64,000 nucleotides of DNA, taken from positions 56,238 through 120,237 of the forward strand of contig NZ_QHJQ01000010.1 in the NCBI RefSeq assembly GCF_003185655.1, in the 5' to 3' direction. Made by a program: the position numbers and the translations under genes. Numbering within the stretch: position 1 is the first letter of the stretch; each line of letters starts with the position of its first letter. Shown piece by piece: positions 27,714-36,204 of the stretch. The DNA comes from Coraliomargarita sinensis (GTDB lineage Bacteria > Verrucomicrobiota > Verrucomicrobiia > Opitutales > Coraliomargaritaceae). A model generated the notes under the pieces. It saw only the letters and a list, made by a program, of their open reading frames with translations. It was not told the origin of the DNA and ran no database searches.

Positions 27714-28811
27714 ATGGCTTTGGAGACGATGCAAATCGAGCGTGCCGGGTGTGTGCCCGGTCATCCTTGGGTGGAGCTCTCCCATTTGGGAACGCTTACG
27801 GCTCAAGCGGTTGAGGGGCAATCACTGCATCTAACTGATATCCAAGGACACTCCATGGGTTGTGGTATCCTCCATTTCGTGGAGCGTTCAGTTGTCTGGC
27901 GCCGTTACAGCCACGCAGAGGATGTGGCGTTTGACGAGGCTTACGTGTCGGCCAGTCTTGTCGAAGCCGTTGAACGTCGGAGCGATGAATCCTGTCAACG
28001 CTTGGTGAGCTCGGATGCGGATTATTTACCGGGTTTGGTCGTCGAGCTTTTCGGAGATGTGCTTTGGCTCTCTCTGGAGACGGCGGCTGTCCGTGCCCAT
28101 GCCGATCTGATTGCCGAGGTCTTGAAAGAACTGGTGAATCCGGTTGAGTTGGTCATTGACCAGGGCGCGGAGCCGAAGACCTACAGCGGCCAGGGCCTGA
28201 AAGGCCGCTGGATCGAGGTGGATGAACTCCTTTACCGTATCGACCTGCTGAACGCGCAAAAGCCCCGCTTTTATCTCGATCAGCGGGAGCAGCATCCGCT
28301 GGTAGGCAGTCTCTGTGAAGGTAGGGCCGTGCTGGATCTTTTCTCCCACAGCGGAGCCTTTGCGATGCAAGCGGCCCGGGCGGGCGCAACACGTGTTGTT
28401 TCAGTGGATTTAGAGGAGAATTACGTCAAAGCCATTGGGGCGAATGCTCAGCGCAACGGGCTGCACATGGAAGCGGAGGTCAGCGATGCCTTGGATTATC
28501 TGCGCTCATCCGAGCCGGGTGAGTTCGACGCGATCGTGATGGATCCGCCGTCTACTTACTCGAAGTCGGATGAACAAGTGGGTGAATTGCACCGTCAAGC
28601 TTTCGCCGGTCTGTCGGAGGGCGGTTTGTTGGCGACCTATTCCCGTGGCCGCGTGCTGTCTGAGTTTGAATCAATGGTTGCCGAGGCGGCGGCAAAAGTA
28701 GGCCGGGAGGCAAGGATTTTTGCGCGCACCAGCCAGCCTTTTGACTATCCCATGCGGCTCAACTTTCCGGAGAGCCAGTCGCTCAGCGGACTTATCCTGC
28801 AGGTGGAGTGA
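27714..28811 (+). CDS. Class I SAM-dependent rRNA methyltransferase (RlmI-like)
   Basis: This 365-residue protein resembles the YccW/RlmI family, which methylates cytosine C5 in 23S rRNA. A weak PUA-like N-terminal part, a middle domain (DYLPGLVVELFGDVLWL) and a Rossmann methyltransferase domain are seen. SAM motif I is VLDLFSHSGAFAMQAARAGA, the acidic loop is VVSVDLEENYVKAI, and motif IV is IVMDPPSTYSKS. The exact nucleotide target cannot be assigned. ATG at 27714 is preferred to TTG at 27711. It begins 4 bp after the response regulator stop, so the two are probably co-transcribed, although no functional link is obvious. Confidence 0.85.
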   Translation: MALETMQIERAGCVPGHPWVELSHLGTLTAQAVEGQSLHLTDIQGHSMGCGILHFVERSVVWRRYSHAEDVAFDEAYVSASLVEAVERRSDESCQRLVSSDADYLPGLVVELFGDVLWLSLETAAVRAHADLIAEVLKELVNPVELVIDQGAEPKTYSGQGLKGRWIEVDELLYRIDLLNAQKPRFYLDQREQHPLVGSLCEGRAVLDLFSHSGAFAMQAARAGATRVVSVDLEENYVKAIGANAQRNGLHMEAEVSDALDYLRSSEPGEFDAIVMDPPSTYSKSDEQVGELHRQAFAGLSEGGLLATYSRGRVLSEFESMVAEAAAKVGREARIFARTSQPFDYPMRLNFPESQSLSGLILQVE

Positions 28812-28816
28812 GGCGG

Positions 28817-30076
28817 TCAGCTTTTGAAGGCTGCTGCGGCTTTTTCAAGATCGGCCCCGCTGGGTGCCTGGTAGCTGCTGAGATTGAACTCGGGCAGTAC
28901 GGAGAGGAAGTGGTCGAAGATGTCGGCCTGGATGGCTTCGTAGTTCGCCCAGGCGATATCATTGCTGAAAACGTAAATCTCGATCGGCAGACCGTGCTCT
29001 TCCGGAGCAAGTTGGCGCACCAATAGCGTCAAGTCCTGACGGACCTTTGGGTGGTTGCGCAGATAAGCCAGGCAGTAAGCGCGGAAGGTGCCAATATTGG
29101 TCAGGCGCCGGCCATTGATCAGCTCGGCCAGATCGTCGCCGACATCGGCATTGTACTTTTGGATCTCCTCAAGCTTCGCATCGAGGTAGGAACGAAGCAG
29201 ACGGATGCGCTTGAAACGCTCAAGGAGTTCTTCGTTGGCGAATTGAATCGTGCGCATGTCGATATTCAGAGCCCGCTTGATCCGGCGGCCTCCGGCTTCA
29301 CTCATGCCGCGCCAGTTTTTGAAAGAATCCGAGATTAAGGCGTAGGTTGGAATCGTCGTGATCGTTTTGTCCCAGTTCTGCACTTTTACGGTGGTCAGGG
29401 AGACGTCGATAACGTCGCCGTCGGCACCGCGCGCGGGCATGGCGATCCAGTCCCCCACCATGACCATATTGTTGACCGAGAGCTGAAATCCCGCGACCAG
29501 CCCGAGAATTGCATCCTTGAAAATCAAAAGCAGGATTGCGGTGACGGCGCCGAGACCGGAGAAAAGTACCAGCGGCGATTCATCAAAAAGTACAGAAAGG
29601 ATGAAAATAATGCCGATCAAGTTCACCACCAACTTGAAGGCCTGAGTGAAACTCTTGGCCGGGAATCGCTTGCCCAGAGGCCCGCGTTCCCAGAGTGCAC
29701 GCATGAAGTTGAGCCCGCCGTCGATGACATAGAGCGCGATGATGATCAGGTAGAGGTTAACCGCCAAGTCGATGACTTTGGTCATGTTGTCCCCGCTGCC
29801 TAGGAGCAGGGGCGAAAAAACCTGAATTGCGATTGCCGGAACAATATGAGAGAGGCGGACAAAAACACCGTTACTGATCAGAAGGTCGTCCCACTCGGTG
29901 GAAGTCTTTTTGATGACCGGGTGGATGATGTAAGCAATCAGCCGCTTCGCCAGAAAGTTGGCTAAGAGCGCAAAGACCAGCAGGTAGAGAATGGCAAAGG
30001 CCCAGCCGCCGAGTTGGGCGAACTCCAGAGGAACCTGGTGTCCCTCGAGCCATTGAGTTACAGATTGAGCAGTCAT
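28817..30076 (-). CDS. MscS-family mechanosensitive channel
   Basis: This is a 419-residue membrane protein starting MTAQSVTQWLEG at 30076. The frame stays open another 169 codons upstream, but that stretch covers the divergent gene at 30185 and shows no domain, so I reject it. About four or five helices are followed by the MscS pore helix and beta domain (LFSGLGAVTAILLLIFKD, GLVAGFQLSVNNMVMVGDWI). Its beta domain contains NWDKTITTIPTYALISDSFKNW, quoted in pieces as NWDKTITTIPTYAL and SDSFKNW, typical of the YbdG/YnaI-like subgroup. It is convergent with the methyltransferase gene with only a few bases between stops. Confidence 0.92.
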   Translation of the reverse strand: MTAQSVTQWLEGHQVPLEFAQLGGWAFAILYLLVFALLANFLAKRLIAYIIHPVIKKTSTEWDDLLISNGVFVRLSHIVPAIAIQVFSPLLLGSGDNMTKVIDLAVNLYLIIIALYVIDGGLNFMRALWERGPLGKRFPAKSFTQAFKLVVNLIGIIFILSVLFDESPLVLFSGLGAVTAILLLIFKDAILGLVAGFQLSVNNMVMVGDWIAMPARGADGDVIDVSLTTVKVQNWDKTITTIPTYALISDSFKNWRGMSEAGGRRIKRALNIDMRTIQFANEELLERFKRIRLLRSYLDAKLEEIQKYNADVGDDLAELINGRRLTNIGTFRAYCLAYLRNHPKVRQDLTLLVRQLAPEEHGLPIEIYVFSNDIAWANYEAIQADIFDHFLSVLPEFNLSSYQAPSGADLEKAAAAFKS

Positions 30077-30184
30077 GCAGGGGATTGAGGCGGCTTCCCT
30101 GTGCTTTGACAATCCTTTCCCTTTGGCCAAAACCCGCGCATCTTGTGGTCTTGCTACAAGCTGTAGAGGCGCTAGTATGTGACA

Positions 30185-30919
30185 ATGCGTCGAGGGTTCA
30201 TTATACTTTATTTTCTCAGCTGCTTCGGCGCCGCGGTCGTCGCGCAGGGTGTCGGCGATGAGTTTACGATACGTCAGTTGCTGCAGAAATACACGGAAAC
30301 GTATGGCGGCCTCAGAGAAGCCAACCGCTTGGCTTCGATCAGTATTGAAGGGGTGCAAATACAAAGAGGTGTCGAATTCGGCTTCCAGCTTCGGAAAAAA
30401 CGACCGTCCTCGATTCGCTACCAGCTTGAGCGGGGCGATACCACCATAACCAGCATTTATAATGGAAATCAGGCCTGGTTGCAGACGAAGCAGGGCAGCG
30501 AGTCGACGACCGAGGAACTTTCTGGGGCAAGTTTGGAAACCTTGAAAAGAGAAGCCCGTTTTGAGAGCCCCCTTTATCGTCATCTCGAGAAGCCCGAAAA
30601 CACGATTCGCCTCGAAGGTCGCGAGCAGGTGGGGGGAAACTACGCATTTGTGCTACGTGTGGCAGAGCCTCAATCACTTCCCAGCCTCTATTATCTCCAT
30701 CCGGAAAACGCTCAGATTTTGCGTATTGACCGCCTGAACGCAGAAGGGCGTGTCAGCTTGCAGATCCTCTATCGTGATTACAGGGAGGTGAGTGGTTATC
30801 CTTTCGCTTACGAAGTGGAAACCCGAATGGATGGCGAGACGATTTCGCTGACGCGTCTTGAGAAAGTTTTGGTCAACCCCGGATTATTGAGCTTCTATTT
30901 CGAAAAGCCCGATAAATGA
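30185..30919 (+). CDS. Periplasmic LolA-like protein
   Basis: This 244-residue protein has a signal peptide (about 1-20, ending AAVVAQG) and a body that resembles the LolA/LolB-like half-barrel: TIRQLLQKYTETYGGLREA, IYNGNQAWLQ, then LYYLHPENAQILRIDR and a C-terminal YREVSGYPFAYEV. Similar stand-alone proteins are common in Verrucomicrobia and are thought to handle lipids or lipoproteins; function here is inferred from fold only. It is divergent from the MscS gene and may lead an operon with the serine protease. A GTG at 30179 is an alternative start. Confidence 0.65.
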   Translation: MRRGFIILYFLSCFGAAVVAQGVGDEFTIRQLLQKYTETYGGLREANRLASISIEGVQIQRGVEFGFQLRKKRPSSIRYQLERGDTTITSIYNGNQAWLQTKQGSESTTEELSGASLETLKREARFESPLYRHLEKPENTIRLEGREQVGGNYAFVLRVAEPQSLPSLYYLHPENAQILRIDRLNAEGRVSLQILYRDYREVSGYPFAYEVETRMDGETISLTRLEKVLVNPGLLSFYFEKPDK

Positions 30920-30999
30920 GGTACCATTGCGGGTATAAGACCTGTTGAAAAAGGCCGTTTTTGTTGGCCTGATCGTCTTTTTCTCTTTTGTTAGCTGTT

Positions 31000-31953
31000 A
31001 TGCGACTTTGCCTATTTTCCGGTCTACTGCTTGGAATAAGCTCTGCATTGCAGGGTTTCCAGGCGATTGAACTCAAAAACGGAGCCTCTCTCCGGGGGGA
31101 GGTCGTGATTGAACGTTCGGGTAGTTATTACGTCGATCTGGGATTTGAACTCGTGAAAGTACCGAAGGCTTTCATCGCTTCCATGCATAGTGTGGAAAGT
31201 GCCACCGCTGCGCCCGGAACCTCCAGCGAAGGCAACATGCTCTACCAGATAGCTCAGCCGGGCGATGATCGTTCGATTCGCGACTGGATCGATCAGCTGG
31301 GCGAGGCGGTCGCGCTGGTTCAAACGCCGACGGGCCTGGGCTCCGGATTTGTTATCAATAAAGACGGTTACGTGGTGACGAACAACCACGTGATTGCCGG
31401 TGAGCATCGTATCTCCATAACCATCTTCAAAGAGGGCGAACGCGAGCTGAACAAAATCAGTTACGATAACGTTCGCATCGTGGCCACCAGTGCGGAGTTG
31501 GACCTTGCTCTCCTGAAGATCGATTCCGAGGTGGAAGAACCGTTCAAGATTGTTTCGCTGGCGGCGGCGGATCAGGGACTGCGCGAGGGGCAACCGGTCT
31601 TCGCTATCGGCAGTCCGCTCGGGCTCGATCGAACCGTTTCGGAAGGGATTATCAGCGTGGCAAACCGTGTCATCGGCGGACGCCTCTACCTTCAGACCAC
31701 GACGCAAATCAATCCCGGTAACTCCGGCGGGCCACTCTTTAATCTTAGAGGGGAAGTTGTGGGAGTGAATAATATGAAGATCGCGGCTGTTGGTGCCGAG
31801 GGGCTGGGTTTTTCGATTTCATCCAGGACTCTAAAATCATTTCTGGATAACCTGGAGGCCTATGCGTTTGACCCGCGCAATCCGAACGCAGGATTTCGCT
31901 ACCTCACACCACCTGCCATTTCCGGGACCGAAGGGGAGCAGCCGGAAGATTAG
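31000..31953 (+). CDS. Secreted trypsin-like serine protease without PDZ
   Basis: This 317-residue protein has a signal peptide (about 1-20), then a short SHD1/beta-like segment (ELKNGASLRGEVVIERSGSY), and a DegP-type chymotrypsin-fold protease domain. The catalytic triad is complete: His130 in VVTNNHVIAG, Asp168 in SAELDLALLKID and Ser242 in NPGNSGGPLFN. Unlike HtrA/DegP it ends after the protease domain with no PDZ domain. ATG at 31000 is preferred to TTG at 30988. It probably acts in the periplasm in quality control or regulated cleavage, next to other secreted proteins. Confidence 0.9.
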   Translation: MRLCLFSGLLLGISSALQGFQAIELKNGASLRGEVVIERSGSYYVDLGFELVKVPKAFIASMHSVESATAAPGTSSEGNMLYQIAQPGDDRSIRDWIDQLGEAVALVQTPTGLGSGFVINKDGYVVTNNHVIAGEHRISITIFKEGERELNKISYDNVRIVATSAELDLALLKIDSEVEEPFKIVSLAAADQGLREGQPVFAIGSPLGLDRTVSEGIISVANRVIGGRLYLQTTTQINPGNSGGPLFNLRGEVVGVNNMKIAAVGAEGLGFSISSRTLKSFLDNLEAYAFDPRNPNAGFRYLTPPAISGTEGEQPED

Positions 31954-31974
31954 AATCATTCAATCGTCACCCGT

Positions 31975-33753
31975 ATGAGAATTAACCGATTCATTTTACT
32001 GTCTCTATCTGTGCTTATTGCGCAGGCCTCAGGCAAAGCCTTTGACACGATTATCGAAACCGATGCGGACGTCATGCTGACCGTTCGGGATATCTCCGAG
32101 CTGCGTAAAGCCTGGCTGGAGCATCCATTGGTCCGTGATCTTGGGGATGCGTCGCTCTCTGAATATTTTGCCCCGGTGTTTGACGAAGCCAATGACGCGG
32201 AGAGCGAAACGGATTTTAAGCAGCTGCTGGATGAGTTTGACCTGGATGAAGAAGAGTTGTTTGAGCTCTTTTCCGGCCAGTTTGGCCTGGCCTTGTATAA
32301 CCTTCCCGGGTTGCTGCTGCAGGATGCGGATAAGCCGGATATCGCGATTATGGCCAACTTCACCGGATCGGCTGATCGCCTCGACGAACTCATGCAAATA
32401 CAATTCGAGCGAAATGCCAAAGCGCAGCAGGAAGTTAATCCCGCCATCGAGCATGAGATGATTGAAGAAAACTTTATGGGCGAAACGCTCTACTTTGACG
32501 AAGTTTTCGACGGCGAGGATACCTACATCGAAGATGGCTATGCCTTGGTGGACGGTGTCTTTATATTGGCGAGGCCGGAAGAACGGCTGCGCTCGTTGGT
32601 GGAATCAATTAAAGCGGGCAGTGAAGAGCCGATTGCCCGCAGCCGTCCCTATCAACGGGTGCGTGAGGAGTCCGGTGCCGTGGATTTGAATCTCTACATG
32701 AATCTGGAATCCGTCATGCCCAAGCTAAACAAAGCTTTGCTCAAACAGGCGACGGCCGGTGGCATGGCGATGTTCGGTGTCAGCGGTCAGAGCCTCGAGG
32801 CTGCGCTCGCATTGGAAGCTCTTCAGGCCATCAGTTTCAATTGTAAGATAACAGAGGATGGTATCGCTTCGCACAGTGCCATCGTCTACCGGGAGAAATT
32901 GGGCTTTTTACAGCTTTTGACTTACGAAGCGGGAGCTTTGCCCGCTGCGACTTACGTCCCCGAGGATGTCCTTGCCAGCACGGTGGCGAGATTCGATTTG
33001 AGTGAAATGTTCGCACGCCTCGAAGCATTATTGGGTGTGGCCAGTCCCAATACGCCCGCGCTGATCAACATCCAGCTGCAGCAGGTGAAGACGAACACCG
33101 GAGTCGATTTACGCAGCGCCCTGCTGGAAAATTTCGGATCGGAGATCGTCAGCTTTTCGGTTATGCCCGAGGGCCTGCCGGACGAGAATTCCTTTGCCCA
33201 AGCCGAACAGGTTTATGTTTTTGAGATAAAAGATGCGGCGGCTCTTTCCGGAGCATTGGAGGCACTGAAAGACCTGGTTCCGGGCACGCGCGAGCAGATC
33301 AGGACACGGGATTTTCAGGGCGAAACCATTCATACGATTCCCGGCGTTGCCGATCCGGCCATGCCCGATGTGCCCGCCTATGATTTCAGCTATGTTGTCA
33401 CCCGGACTCATCTGATCGTCTGTGTCGGCAGGGTCGGACTCGTGCAGGGCGTGCTTACCGACATGCAGTCACAGGATGCCGGTTTTTGGCAAAAGGCGGA
33501 AACACGCATGCTGGTCGATCAGGTGCGGCACCCGGATGTGGTGTCCCGTTCTTACACTGACCTGGAACAAGTGGTGGTTTCATTACTGGAGTCGATTGCC
33601 AGCGCGGGACAATTGTCGGGTCGGGGCCCTTCACTGGACCCTTCCAAACTACCCTCAGAGATGGAAATCCCCTGGCACCTGATAACGGAAACCTACGAAG
33701 CAGAAGACGGCATTTTCAGTGAGATGATTCTACTGCGGAAGGAAGGTTCATGA
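31975..33753 (+). CDS. Secreted protein of unknown function, DUF3352-like
   Basis: This 592-residue protein has a signal peptide (about 1-20, ending QASGKA). It shows two related halves with segments such as DRLDELMQIQFERN and LSGALEALKDLV, and an acidic region DEFDLDEEELFELFSGQFGLALYN. The arrangement resembles DUF3352-type secreted proteins by general pattern only; no catalytic motif is seen. Its stop overlaps the start of the FG-GAP protein gene (ATGA), so they are coupled. It starts 21 bp after the protease gene; the three are likely one operon for envelope proteins. Confidence 0.55.
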   Translation: MRINRFILLSLSVLIAQASGKAFDTIIETDADVMLTVRDISELRKAWLEHPLVRDLGDASLSEYFAPVFDEANDAESETDFKQLLDEFDLDEEELFELFSGQFGLALYNLPGLLLQDADKPDIAIMANFTGSADRLDELMQIQFERNAKAQQEVNPAIEHEMIEENFMGETLYFDEVFDGEDTYIEDGYALVDGVFILARPEERLRSLVESIKAGSEEPIARSRPYQRVREESGAVDLNLYMNLESVMPKLNKALLKQATAGGMAMFGVSGQSLEAALALEALQAISFNCKITEDGIASHSAIVYREKLGFLQLLTYEAGALPAATYVPEDVLASTVARFDLSEMFARLEALLGVASPNTPALINIQLQQVKTNTGVDLRSALLENFGSEIVSFSVMPEGLPDENSFAQAEQVYVFEIKDAAALSGALEALKDLVPGTREQIRTRDFQGETIHTIPGVADPAMPDVPAYDFSYVVTRTHLIVCVGRVGLVQGVLTDMQSQDAGFWQKAETRMLVDQVRHPDVVSRSYTDLEQVVVSLLESIASAGQLSGRGPSLDPSKLPSEMEIPWHLITETYEAEDGIFSEMILLRKEGS

Positions 33754-36095
33754 TGAAATGCCACGTTCCTGCGCTGCTCGGTTTTTCTTTGCTCGCCCAT
33801 GCCAGTCTTCCGGCGGAAAACACCTCCCTACATAAAATCGGATTCGGTGCCCCGGAGGTCGTGAAGCTGGACTGGTCGACACGTTCGCTGACTCCGACGG
33901 ATATTGATGGCGATGGGTTGAGAGATTTGGCGGTGATCAACAATGACGCCGGGAAAATCGAGTTTCTCTATCAACTCCCGAAGGGTGAAGCTGCGCGGGA
34001 CCCTAAGAAGTCTGTCACTCGTAGTCGCTGGGAACCGGTTCTGGAAGACGCGCTTTTTGAGAAGCGCGCCCTAACCGTCGGCTTTCCTGTTTTTGATATG
34101 GTGATGGAAGACTTGAACGGCGACGGGCGGGTCGACCTGGCGTATACCTCCGGGGAAGTCCCGCTGACCGTTCGTTATCAGGATGAAGACGGCGAGTGGG
34201 TGGACTCCCGGGAATATGATGGTTTTGAAGCTGTCGGTTGGACTCATTCGATCAAAGCGGCCGATGTGGACATGGATGGCTCCGTCGAACTTTTTGTGCT
34301 CGCTGCAGATGCGATTCGTGTCTTCCGCCCCGGAAGAGGTGGAGATCTGAACGAGCCACGTTTACTTTATACTTCCGGGGAAAATCCGTTCAACCTCATG
34401 CTGTTTGACGCAACCGCAGACGGGCTTCCCGACCTTCTTTATCTCAGTACGGACGGCAGGCAGGTTTTGGCGATGCGTGAACAAATTGCAGGTGGACAGT
34501 TTGGTCCCGAAAGCCGCCATATGATGGAGCGTCCTGCCAGAGTGGTCGTGCCCTTGGGCACTTATGCCGGCGGGGCGCCGACCCTTGGCCTGGTGAATTC
34601 ACGCACGGGCTCGCTCGAGTTTCTGCGTTTGCGCTCTCCTGAAGTGGGTGTGTCGGAGTCGGGATATGCCCTGGAGCATGGCGCGCCGGAAATTTATCCC
34701 ATCTTCAACAAGATGCGGGAAGCGGCCAGTTACGCGCTTGGTGATGTTAATGGTGACGGCGAGCGGGATCTGGTCGTGGCGAATCCCGGTGATGCCGAGT
34801 TGGTTCTTCTGGCCAACCAGAAGGGGCGGTTTCAGGCCTCGCAGGCATTTCCGTCATTCTCATCGGTGTCGTCCCTGTCAGTTGGGCGTTTCTTCAATTC
34901 GCAGCGTGAGAAGCTCATTGTATTAAGTGAGGAGGAAAAGACGATGGGCCTCTGCGGGCTGGACGCAGGTGGCAGACTGTCTTTTCCGCGGCAATTGAAA
35001 ATCGGTAGCGGGAATCCGGTCGTTACCGCCACCACGGATCTCGATGATGATGGATACGATGAATTGCTTTTCGTCAGTGAAAACGCTGGCAACTATACCT
35101 TAGCCGTGGCCGCTCCCGCAGACAGGCAGGCGGAAGACAGCGCCTGGGAGGTGCTTTTCGATCTGGATTTGGCCGGCGTCCGTCGAAAACCCTCGGCCAT
35201 TCTTACCATAGACGTGTTTGGTGGTGCCACGCCGGGCTTGATGCTGTTCGTCCCGCGCGAGCCACCGGTCCTGCTTCAGCCGCGGGAATCAGCCGAAGGC
35301 CTGGCCTTCAAGGCGATTGCAAACGAATCGAGCATTCGCGAAAGTCTCTTCAAGTCTTTGGACCCCGCCGAAACTTCGGTATTTGATGTTGACGGGGACG
35401 GGTTGAACGAGCTTGTGGTGGCTCGAACAGGGTTCGCCCGGGCATTTAAGGTGGTGAGTGAAGACCTGGAGATGGTAGATCAATTTAATGCACGGCGGGG
35501 TGGCGACGAAATCGATGCGGTGATCCCACTGTACACCGGATCCAAGGTTGAAAGCATTGCCCTTTACGTTGCTGCGGAGCGGGAACTGCAATTCCTCGCT
35601 CGTGACAGGGCGGGAGTCTTTCGCTACAGCCGATCCAAGGAAGTCGGCCGTCTGGACCTTCAGGGTTGGTATCGAGTCCCGGCGGTCAACCCTCAGCTCG
35701 AGAAGGATGCGTTTCTTTTCGCCGGGGAAGACCGCTTTTGGTATTTCAACAGCCACAATCTCGGGCATTCGTGGGTGGTCGAGGATATTTACGAGACGGA
35801 TCTGGAAGACATTCACTACAGCCACCTCGCCGGAGCCGACTTCGACGGTGACCATGTTCCGGAATTGGTGGCCGTGGATGGAAATGAGCATATACTCGAT
35901 GTCCTCCGTCTCGAGGAGAGTGAATTTCAGAGCCTGATGTTTTGGCAGGTCTTTGAGCAGAACATGCACTATCAGGGGCGTACCGGTGCAAAACTGGAAC
36001 CGAGGCAAATCGTGATTGATGACCTGACCGCAGACGGTCTGCATGACCTGGTCCTGCTGGTTCACGACAGGATTCTAATCTACCCGCAACGTTAA
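33750..36095 (+). CDS. Secreted FG-GAP/VCBS repeat protein
   Basis: This 781-residue protein has a signal peptide (about 1-20, ending LPAEN) and at least eight calcium-binding FG-GAP/VCBS-type repeats. Each has a DxDxDG loop followed by a hydrophobic strand, for example DIDGDGLRDLAVINNDAG, DLNGDGRVDLAYTSG, DVNGDGERDLVVANPGDAE, DLDDDGYDELLFVS, DVDGDGLNELVVARTG and DFDGDHVPELVAVDGNE. This predicts an integrin-alpha-like beta-propeller on the outside of the cell or in the periplasm. A good ribosome site (GGAAGG) precedes the ATG, which overlaps the upstream stop. The ligand is unknown. Confidence 0.85.
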   Translation: MMKCHVPALLGFSLLAHASLPAENTSLHKIGFGAPEVVKLDWSTRSLTPTDIDGDGLRDLAVINNDAGKIEFLYQLPKGEAARDPKKSVTRSRWEPVLEDALFEKRALTVGFPVFDMVMEDLNGDGRVDLAYTSGEVPLTVRYQDEDGEWVDSREYDGFEAVGWTHSIKAADVDMDGSVELFVLAADAIRVFRPGRGGDLNEPRLLYTSGENPFNLMLFDATADGLPDLLYLSTDGRQVLAMREQIAGGQFGPESRHMMERPARVVVPLGTYAGGAPTLGLVNSRTGSLEFLRLRSPEVGVSESGYALEHGAPEIYPIFNKMREAASYALGDVNGDGERDLVVANPGDAELVLLANQKGRFQASQAFPSFSSVSSLSVGRFFNSQREKLIVLSEEEKTMGLCGLDAGGRLSFPRQLKIGSGNPVVTATTDLDDDGYDELLFVSENAGNYTLAVAAPADRQAEDSAWEVLFDLDLAGVRRKPSAILTIDVFGGATPGLMLFVPREPPVLLQPRESAEGLAFKAIANESSIRESLFKSLDPAETSVFDVDGDGLNELVVARTGFARAFKVVSEDLEMVDQFNARRGGDEIDAVIPLYTGSKVESIALYVAAERELQFLARDRAGVFRYSRSKEVGRLDLQGWYRVPAVNPQLEKDAFLFAGEDRFWYFNSHNLGHSWVVEDIYETDLEDIHYSHLAGADFDGDHVPELVAVDGNEHILDVLRLEESEFQSLMFWQVFEQNMHYQGRTGAKLEPRQIVIDDLTADGLHDLVLLVHDRILIYPQR

Positions 36096-36204
36096 GCCAC
36101 ACGGATTCTGTCATCTCTGAGCTGGTGCGGGGCTGTATACCAGTCTACATCTACGTCAGCTTTTGGAGATTTATATGGTATATCCTGTACCGTTATGTTA
36201 GCCA

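Noticed and set aside
27038..28811. Functional link between the LuxR-type regulator and the rRNA methyltransferase
   Set aside because: They are only close neighbours (4 bp); no shared pathway can be argued from sequence.
30077..30583. N-terminal extension of the MscS channel by 169 codons
   Set aside because: It lies over the divergent LolA-like gene, has no recognisable domain, and the family's own N-terminus begins at 30076.
30948..30985. Terminator after the LolA-like gene (AGGCC/GGCCT, then T-rich)
   Set aside because: The stem is only 5 bp with a 9-nt loop and the T-rich part is not adjacent.
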